Shown piece by piece: positions 28,640 to 34,634 of a stretch of DNA of 34,634 nt. Position 1 is the first letter of the stretch. The number at the start of each line of letters is the position of its first letter. A model generated the notes under the pieces. It was not told the DNA's origin. It saw only the letters and a program-made list of their open reading frames with translations, and made no database searches. Both the position numbers and the translations under genes were made by a program. Source of the DNA: Flavobacteriaceae bacterium (GTDB lineage Bacteria > Bacteroidota > Bacteroidia > Flavobacteriales > Flavobacteriaceae); assembly GCA_947444255.1 (NCBI GenBank), contig CANEZU010000004.1, positions 1 through 34,634 of the forward strand. The letters run 5' to 3'.

Positions 28640-29353
28640 ATGACAAAGTTAAGTGTAAATATTAATAAAATCGCCACTTTGCGTAATGCACGTGGTGGAA
28701 ATGTTCCTGATTTATTAAAAGTAGCCAAAGATATTCAGCAATTTGGTGCTGAAGGAATCACCATCCATCCAAGGCCAGATGAGCGTCACATTCGCTATCA
28801 GGATGCCCGAGATTTAAAATCTATCGTTTATACAGAATATAATATTGAAGGAAATCCAGAAGGAAGTTTTATCGATTTGGTTTTAGAAATCAAACCTACT
28901 CAGGTTACTTTGGTTCCTGATGCCATCGATGCCATTACTTCAAATGCAGGTTGGAACACCATCAAACACCAGTCTTTTCTTAAAGAAATTGTGCAGGAAT
29001 TTCAAAGAAATGGCATACGGACATCTATATTTGTTGATCCAATTCCTGAAATGATTGAAGGTGCTAAAATGATAGGAACCGAAAGAATCGAATTATATAC
29101 CGAAGCATTTGCTCATGAATATGGTTTGGGTAACCAAAACGGAATCCAACCTTATGTTGAAGCTGCAATTTTAGCAAATAATTTGGGTTTAGGAATTAAT
29201 GCGGGACATGATTTAAGTCTGGATAATATCCAGTTTTTCAAACATAACATCCCAGGTCTTTTAGAAGTATCTATTGGTCATGCTTTAATTTCGGAAGCAA
29301 TCTACCTCGGATTAGAGAATGTTGTCAATATGTATTTGAATAAATTAAAATAA
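28640..29353 (+). CDS. pdxJ: Pyridoxine 5'-phosphate synthase
   Basis: KLSVNINKIATLRNARGGNVPDLLKVA, GITIHPRPDERHIRYQDA, FVDPIPEMI, INAGHDLSLDN, EVSIGHALISEAIYLGL; ATG 28640 preferred over upstream GTG in promoter. Confidence 0.97.
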   Translation: MTKLSVNINKIATLRNARGGNVPDLLKVAKDIQQFGAEGITIHPRPDERHIRYQDARDLKSIVYTEYNIEGNPEGSFIDLVLEIKPTQVTLVPDAIDAITSNAGWNTIKHQSFLKEIVQEFQRNGIRTSIFVDPIPEMIEGAKMIGTERIELYTEAFAHEYGLGNQNGIQPYVEAAILANNLGLGINAGHDLSLDNIQFFKHNIPGLLEVSIGHALISEAIYLGLENVVNMYLNKLK

Positions 29354-29453
29354 AAAAATAATTGAGTTGTGAATTCAATGTTTTGAAATCCATGGTAAAT
29401 CTTTGGAATTTTCACTTCTTTCTTTCACGCCAAAAACAAGAATACTAAACACT

Positions 29454-30221
29454 ATGAAACTTTTTTCAAGAATAGAAGGAGAAGGGACTCCGCTCTTAAT
29501 TCTGCATGGATTTATGGGAATGTCTGATAATTGGAGAACTCTAGGAACACAATATGTTGCAGATGGTTTTCAGATTCATTTAATTGATTTGCGTAATCAT
29601 GGTCGGAGTTTTCATTCTGATGAATTCAACTACGGAGTCATGGTTCAAGATTTAGTAGACTACTGCCAGGAGCATAATTTAGAAAAAGTCAACATTATAG
29701 GACATTCAATGGGTGGAAAAATCGCAATGCTTTTTGCTGCTTCATATCCTGAGAAAATGAATAAATTAATTGTTGCCGACATTGGCCCTAAATATTATAA
29801 ACAGCACCATCAGGATATTCTTGCGGGTTTAAATGCAGTTGACTTTACAATAAAACCGGATCGAAATCAAGTTGATGATATTGTAAAAGCCTATATTCCT
29901 GATTTTGGAACCCGACAATTTTTAATGAAAAACTTATATTGGGTGGAGCCCGGTCAATTGGATTTTAGATTTAATTTAGCCGTTTTCAATAAAGAGATTG
30001 AGCATATTGGAGATGCACTACCAGAAGAAGCTGTTTTTGAAAAACCAACTTTATTTATTAGAGGCGGAAATTCAAATTATATCAAAGATGAAGATTTGGG
30101 AACGATAAAAAGACATTTTCCAAATTCAACAATTGAAACAATTCCAAATGTTGGACATTGGGTTCATGCTGAAAATCCCAAACTTTTTTATGAATTATCC
30201 AGTACTTTCTTAAGAGAATAG
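29454..30221 (+). CDS. Alpha/beta fold hydrolase (YbfF-like)
   Basis: LLILHGFMGMSDNWRTLG, NIIGHSMGGKIAMLFA, GHWVHAENP; start at ATG 29454. Confidence 0.93.
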   Translation: MKLFSRIEGEGTPLLILHGFMGMSDNWRTLGTQYVADGFQIHLIDLRNHGRSFHSDEFNYGVMVQDLVDYCQEHNLEKVNIIGHSMGGKIAMLFAASYPEKMNKLIVADIGPKYYKQHHQDILAGLNAVDFTIKPDRNQVDDIVKAYIPDFGTRQFLMKNLYWVEPGQLDFRFNLAVFNKEIEHIGDALPEEAVFEKPTLFIRGGNSNYIKDEDLGTIKRHFPNSTIETIPNVGHWVHAENPKLFYELSSTFLRE

Positions 30222-30297
30222 TGTTAATTTCAATGAAAATTAAAAGACGAAATTTCTGATTTTTACTACATTTTAATCCATTTTAAACAAAGCATTT

Positions 30298-30642
30298 ATG
30301 AAGTTTATTATCAGAATTATACTTACCGCAATTTTAGTTTTAGTAATTGCACATTTTATGCCCGGAGTTGTTGTGGCTAATTTTACTACAGCAATAATTG
30401 TGGCTGTCGTTTTAGGATTGCTTAACTTGTTTATCAAGCCCATTTTAGTTATTTTAACCTTGCCAGTAACTTTTATTACTTTGGGATTATTTTTGTTGGT
30501 AATCAATGCCGTAATGATTTTATTGTGTACTCAAATCGTAGGCGGTTTTGCCGTGGCTAGTTTTTGGACCGCTTTCTTATTTAGCATTGTTTTGTCAATA
30601 TCACAATCTATATTGTTTTCGATTAGCAACGGAGATAAATAA
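30298..30642 (+). CDS. Phage-holin-family (YvlD-type) small integral membrane protein
   Basis: Four hydrophobic segments; LGLLNLFIKPILVILTLPVTFITLGLFLLVINA. Confidence 0.87.
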   Translation: MKFIIRIILTAILVLVIAHFMPGVVVANFTTAIIVAVVLGLLNLFIKPILVILTLPVTFITLGLFLLVINAVMILLCTQIVGGFAVASFWTAFLFSIVLSISQSILFSISNGDK

Positions 30643-30690
30643 CTTCAGGATTAAATAGGCATATAATTAAATACTATAACTTTAAACTTG

Positions 30691-30727
30691 TTTGGGTTGC
30701 GAAAATGTTCTAATTTTGCAACCCAAA
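30691..30727. promoter_or_regulatory. Inverted repeat enclosing the tig promoter (TTTGGGTTGC-N17-GCAACCCAAA) with -7 box TAATTTTG at 30711-30718
   Basis: Perfect 10-bp arms read directly; TAnnTTTG at the end of the spacer. Confidence 0.75.
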
Positions 30728-30752
30728 TTTATAATGTAAATTAAAGAAGAAG

Positions 30753-32078
30753 ATGGATATCAAAAGAGTTGCAATAGACGCAGTAAACGAAACAATTGTA
30801 ATGACAGTTGTTCACATGGATTACAAAGGTCAGGTTCAAAAAAGAATAAACGAAAAAATGCCTTTGGCTACTGTTAAAGGGTTTAGAAAAGGAGCTGTGC
30901 CTAAAGATCTTGTTGAAAAACAATACGGAAGGCCAATCAAAATAGAAGAAGTAAACAAAGTGGTAGAATTGGCTTTGAGTCGTTTTCTTCAATCGGAACG
31001 CTTAAATCTGCTTGGAACACCACTACCTAAAATTGACGAAAATTTTTCTTGGGATGCCGAAGAATTAGTTTTTGAATACGAAATAGGTTTAGCGCCAGAA
31101 TTCCAATTGGATTTAGAAGCTAAAAATGATATAGTAAAATATTTGGTTACTGCCGATGACAAAATGATTGAAGAGCAAGTAGTGCGTATCCAAAAACAAT
31201 TTGGAAAAGCAATTCCTCAAGATGTTGTTGCAGAAAGTTATGATGTTTCAGGAACTTTTTCAAATGTTGAAAAAGGAATCGATGAAAAATCTAAAATTTC
31301 ATTGTCTATTTTTAAAGACAAGAAAACAGCGGATCAATTCATTGGTAAAAAAGTAGGCGATGTAGTTACTGTAAATACGAAAGGTTTATTTGAAGACGAT
31401 CATCAATTGATGGATGTTTTAAAAGTAAGTCATGATGATGTTCACGGTTTAGAGATTGATGTAGATTTTACAATTGAAGAAATCAACGGGACTGAATTGG
31501 CAGAATTAAACCAAGAATTATTCGATAAATTATTCGGAGAAGGAAATGTTGCCTCTTTAGAAGATTTGAAAGTAAAAATCAAGGAAGATGCTGAAATTCA
31601 ATTTGCGCAACAAGCAGAACAAAAATTGATGAGCGATGTTACCGATTTCTTAATCGAAAACACCAAATTTGATTTGCCAGCTGAGTTTCTTAAAAAATGG
31701 TTGCAAACTGTTGGAGAGAAAAAACTAAGTCCAGAAGAAGCGGAAGTAGAATATGCAAGATCAGAAAAAGGATTGCGTTTTCAATTAATTGAAGGAAAAG
31801 CTTTAGCTGAAAATAATATTCAAATTACTTTTGAAGATTTAAAAACATTTACTTCTAAAGCAATTAAATCTCAAATGGCTCAATTTGGACAAACAAATCC
31901 AACAGATGCTGAAGTAGAAGGAATTGTTGCCAGAGTTTTGTCGAACCAAGAGGAAGTAAAAAGACTTTCGGAACAAGTAGTAAGTGAAAAAATGCTTGGT
32001 ATCTTTAAAGAAAAAGCAAATCCAAAAACGAAAGAAGTGACTTACGATGCATTTATTGCAGCGTCTTACGGAGAATAG
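30753..32078 (+). CDS. tig: Trigger factor
   Basis: N-terminal ribosome-binding part VKGFRKGAVPKDLVEKQYG; overall trigger factor layout and position before clpP-clpX. Confidence 0.95.
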   Translation: MDIKRVAIDAVNETIVMTVVHMDYKGQVQKRINEKMPLATVKGFRKGAVPKDLVEKQYGRPIKIEEVNKVVELALSRFLQSERLNLLGTPLPKIDENFSWDAEELVFEYEIGLAPEFQLDLEAKNDIVKYLVTADDKMIEEQVVRIQKQFGKAIPQDVVAESYDVSGTFSNVEKGIDEKSKISLSIFKDKKTADQFIGKKVGDVVTVNTKGLFEDDHQLMDVLKVSHDDVHGLEIDVDFTIEEINGTELAELNQELFDKLFGEGNVASLEDLKVKIKEDAEIQFAQQAEQKLMSDVTDFLIENTKFDLPAEFLKKWLQTVGEKKLSPEEAEVEYARSEKGLRFQLIEGKALAENNIQITFEDLKTFTSKAIKSQMAQFGQTNPTDAEVEGIVARVLSNQEEVKRLSEQVVSEKMLGIFKEKANPKTKEVTYDAFIAASYGE

Positions 32079-32100
32079 ATTCAGAAAAAAATGATTATAT

Positions 32101-32135
32101 TTGAGTGCCAAAATAATTTTTTTTTTGGCACTCAA
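32101..32135. promoter_or_regulatory. Perfect 13-bp inverted repeat between tig and clpP (TTGAGTGCCAAAA-N9-TTTTGGCACTCAA)
   Basis: Read directly; also overlaps -7-like TATATTTG at 32096-32103; could alternatively be a tig terminator. Confidence 0.75.
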
Positions 32136-32168
32136 TTTATTTAAAAAAGATTTAAAAATAAAAATACT

Positions 32169-32843
32169 ATGAACTACGGTAAAGAATTTAAAAAATTTGC
32201 TACAAAACACCAAGGTGTAAATAGCATGTATTACGACAAAATCGTGAGTAGTATGAACCCAATGGGGATGACGCCATACATCATTGAAGAACGCCAATTA
32301 AATATATCTCAATTAGATGTTTTTTCTCGTTTGATGATGGACCGAATCATATTTATGGGAACAGGAATTGACGATCAAATTGCCAATATCGTTCAGGCAC
32401 AATTGTTGTTTTTAGAAAGTGCAGATGCAACTAAAGACATCCAAATCTATATCAATTCTCCTGGAGGAAGCGTTTATGCTGGTTTGGGAATTTATGACAC
32501 CATGCAATATATCAAGCCAGATGTTGCGACAATCTGTACTGGAATGGCGGCTTCAATGGGAGCTGTTTTGTTGTGTGCAGGTGCTGCAGGAAAACGTTCA
32601 GCTTTGCCACATTCGAGAGTGATGATTCACCAGCCTTCTGGGGGGTCTCAAGGTGTTGCTACCGATATGGAAATTAATCTTCGTGAAATGTTGAAATTAA
32701 AAGACGAATTGTATCAGATTATTTCGAAACATTCAGGACAAACTTTTGATAAAGTCCACAAAGACAGCGAGCGCGATTATTGGATGATTTCTGATGAAGC
32801 AAAAGAGTACGGAATGATAGATGAGGTCTTAAGAAGAAGCTAA
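32169..32843 (+). CDS. clpP: ATP-dependent Clp protease proteolytic subunit
   Basis: DIQIYINSPGGSVYAGLGIYDTMQYI, GMAASMGAVLLCAGAAGKRSALPHSRVMIHQPSGG. Confidence 0.98.
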   Translation: MNYGKEFKKFATKHQGVNSMYYDKIVSSMNPMGMTPYIIEERQLNISQLDVFSRLMMDRIIFMGTGIDDQIANIVQAQLLFLESADATKDIQIYINSPGGSVYAGLGIYDTMQYIKPDVATICTGMAASMGAVLLCAGAAGKRSALPHSRVMIHQPSGGSQGVATDMEINLREMLKLKDELYQIISKHSGQTFDKVHKDSERDYWMISDEAKEYGMIDEVLRRS

Positions 32844-32884
32844 AATAGCGGACTTAATCCTTAGAATTTAAATAAAAAAATATA

Positions 32885-34117
32885 ATGGCAAAACAAGTAT
32901 TAGATTGTTCTTTCTGTGGAAGAAAAAAGCCAGAAACCAATCTATTAATTGCTGGGATCAATGCTCACATTTGTGATAAATGTATTGAACAAGCACATGG
33001 AATTGTCCTTGAGGAATTAAAAACCAACGGGAATTCTAAATTAGCAGCCGATTTGATTTTGAAGAAACCAAAAGAAATTAGGGCTTTTCTAGATCAATAC
33101 GTTATTGGTCAGGATCAAACTAAAAAAGTAATGTCTGTTGCAGTTTACAATCATTACAAACGTTTGATGCAACAGCAATTGAATGATGATGTTGAGATTG
33201 AGAAGAGCAATATTATCATGGTAGGTCAAACTGGAACTGGGAAAACACTGGTTGCAAAAACGATCGCCAGAATGCTTGATGTGCCATTGGCTATTGTTGA
33301 TGCTACCGTTTTAACCGAAGCGGGTTATGTTGGAGAAGACGTTGAAAGTATTTTGACACGTTTGCTTCAAGCCGCCGATTATGATGTTGCTAAAGCTGAA
33401 AGAGGAATTGTTTTTATTGATGAAATTGATAAAATTGCCCGCAAAGGGGATAATCCTTCCATAACGAGAGATGTTTCTGGTGAAGGAGTGCAACAAGCTT
33501 TATTGAAGTTATTAGAAGGGACGGTTGTTAATGTGCCACCAAAAGGAGGTAGAAAACACCCAGACCAGAAATTTGTGGAAGTTAACACTAAGGACATTCT
33601 GTTTATTGCAGGGGGTGCTTTTGACGGAATTGAGCGTATTATTTCAAAAAGATTGAATCGTCAGGCAGTTGGATACAGTACTTCAAAAAATGTAGACAAT
33701 ATTGATAAAGACAATTTGTTGCAATATATCATTCCAAAAGACATTAAAGATTTTGGATTAATTCCTGAAATCATTGGTCGTTTGCCTGTGTTAACTCATA
33801 TGGATCCCTTGGATAGAGCAACTTTAAGGTCAATCTTGACTGAGCCTAAAAATGCCTTAATCAAGCAATATCAAAAATTGTTTGCTATGGATGAGGTTGA
33901 GTTCACAATTACAGAAGATGCACTTGATTTTATTGTAGACAAAGCATTAGAATACAAATTAGGGGCTCGTGGATTACGTTCATTATGTGAAGCTATTCTT
34001 ACGGATGCTATGTATGATTTGCCAAGTTCGGATGAAAAAATTCTAGAGATTGATAGAGATTACGCTAAAGAAACTTTGAATAAAAATTTATTGAAGCGAT
34101 TGGAAATTGCTTCTTAA
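32885..34117 (+). CDS. clpX: ATP-dependent Clp protease ATP-binding subunit ClpX
   Basis: Zinc finger CSFCGRKKPETNLLIAGINAHICDKC; Walker A GQTGTGKT; GIVFIDEIDKIARK; sensor/RKH region. Confidence 0.98.
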   Translation: MAKQVLDCSFCGRKKPETNLLIAGINAHICDKCIEQAHGIVLEELKTNGNSKLAADLILKKPKEIRAFLDQYVIGQDQTKKVMSVAVYNHYKRLMQQQLNDDVEIEKSNIIMVGQTGTGKTLVAKTIARMLDVPLAIVDATVLTEAGYVGEDVESILTRLLQAADYDVAKAERGIVFIDEIDKIARKGDNPSITRDVSGEGVQQALLKLLEGTVVNVPPKGGRKHPDQKFVEVNTKDILFIAGGAFDGIERIISKRLNRQAVGYSTSKNVDNIDKDNLLQYIIPKDIKDFGLIPEIIGRLPVLTHMDPLDRATLRSILTEPKNALIKQYQKLFAMDEVEFTITEDALDFIVDKALEYKLGARGLRSLCEAILTDAMYDLPSSDEKILEIDRDYAKETLNKNLLKRLEIAS

Positions 34118-34164
34118 GGTTTTTAAGATAGATACCTTTGTCAAATTTTATAAAGGCCAAAATC

Positions 34165-34196
34165 AAACCTGCTCTTCAATTGGAGCAGGTTTTTTT
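34165..34196 (+). terminator. Intrinsic terminator of clpX
   Basis: AAACCTGCTC-ttcaattg-GAGCAGGTTT followed by T-tract. Confidence 0.92.
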
Positions 34197-34202
34197 ATGA
34201 TT

Positions 34203-34256
34203 GAGAATTAATTTCAACTAAAGTTGCTGTTGATAGTTCGACAGAATTTAATTCTC
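34203..34256. other. Three-way-junction-like (cruciform) structured intergenic element
   Basis: Outer stem GAGAATTAAtTTc/gAAtTTAATTCTC enclosing CAAC-taaa-GTTG and CTGTTGA-tagt-TCGACAG hairpins. Confidence 0.6.
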
Positions 34257-34278
34257 CTTTTCTCTATGTTAAAAAAAC

Positions 34279-34292
34279 AAAGAATATTCTTT
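34279..34292. promoter_or_regulatory. Perfect 14-bp palindrome AAAGAATATTCTTT upstream of serB-like gene
   Basis: Read directly; about 20 nt before a near-match -7 box GATTTTTG (34313-34320). Confidence 0.45.
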
Positions 34293-34351
34293 TTTATAAG
34301 CAATAGATTGTCGATTTTTGCCCCTTGAAATCAAATTAATCAAAAATAGTG

Positions 34352-34634
34352 ATGGAAGATAAAGAGATTGTTTTGTTAAAAGTTTCTGGTCAGGATAAAC
34401 CAGGAGTAACTGCTGGCCTAACCTCTATATTGGCAAATTATGATGCCACTATTTTAGATATTGGACAAGCCGACATACATGATACGCTATCTCTAGGTAT
34501 TTTATTTGAAATAAAAGCGGGATCTAGTTCGGGGCCTGTTTTGAAAGATTTATTGTTTAAAGCTTATGAATTGGGAGTTAAGGTAAACTTTAGTCCAATT
34601 ACAATTCCGGATTATGAAAGTTGGGTCAAAGTGC
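34352..34634 (+). CDS. Phosphoserine phosphatase SerB-like, N-terminal ACT domain (3' end outside window)
   Basis: Open frame to the window end: MEDKEIVLLKVSGQDKPGVTAGLTSILANYDATILDIGQADIHDTLSLGILFEI. Confidence 0.8.
   Translation, partial: MEDKEIVLLKVSGQDKPGVTAGLTSILANYDATILDIGQADIHDTLSLGILFEIKAGSSSGPVLKDLLFKAYELGVKVNFSPITIPDYESWVKV

Noticed and set aside
30298-30642. Possible prophage remnant because of the phage-holin-family call
   Set aside because: YvlD-type holin-family proteins are common chromosomal membrane proteins; no other phage genes, integrase or att-like repeats are nearby.
32101-32135. CIRCE/HrcA element upstream of clpP
   Set aside because: The half-sites are in the reverse order (GAGTGC...GCACTC) and do not match TTAGCACTC-N9-GAGTGCTAA.
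31839-32297. 152-aa minus-strand ORF over the tig-clpP junction
   Set aside because: Phe/Ser-rich antisense artefact crossing two well-supported genes and the inverted repeat.
1-34634. CRISPR, insertion sequence, toxin-antitoxin or anti-phage defence locus
   Set aside because: No regularly spaced repeats, transposase motifs, or defence-type proteins seen among the ORFs; gene content is core metabolism, envelope and proteostasis.

Overview
This is a chromosomal window from an AT-rich Bacteroidota, and gene content and gene order fit Flavobacterium or a close relative. It is mostly core genome. Left to right: (i) the end of a cytochrome c oxidase cluster: ctaB (partial), two subunit III genes, subunit IV, a Sco-like protein lacking the Cu-binding cysteines, a canonical Sco1/SenC, a DUF420 protein and a small CxxC membrane protein; (ii) a DUF4403 lipoprotein; (iii) a MacB-type ABC efflux block (ATPase, two permeases, adaptor, TolC, second adaptor) joined to tsaB; (iv) an MscS channel, a DUF255 thioredoxin-domain protein and an Nfu scaffold; (v) an orphan PorP/SprF and a gamma-carbonic anhydrase; (vi) the murI / ompH / ompH / bamA / uppS / PorG-like (DUF6089) envelope cluster; (vii) nadK and a CBS protein; (viii) pdxJ, an alpha/beta hydrolase and a holin-family protein; (ix) tig-clpP-clpX; (x) the start of a SerB-like gene. 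I found no CRISPR array, transposase, prophage, rRNA or tRNA, and no convincing new multi-gene system. The more interesting signals are small and mostly intergenic: matching inverted-repeat promoter architectures in front of tig and clpP, a compact three-way-junction-like cruciform after the clpX terminator, an operator-like palindrome in the PorG-like/uppS/bamA promoter, and several unusual domain variants. All family assignments come from reading the translations; no database searches were run.
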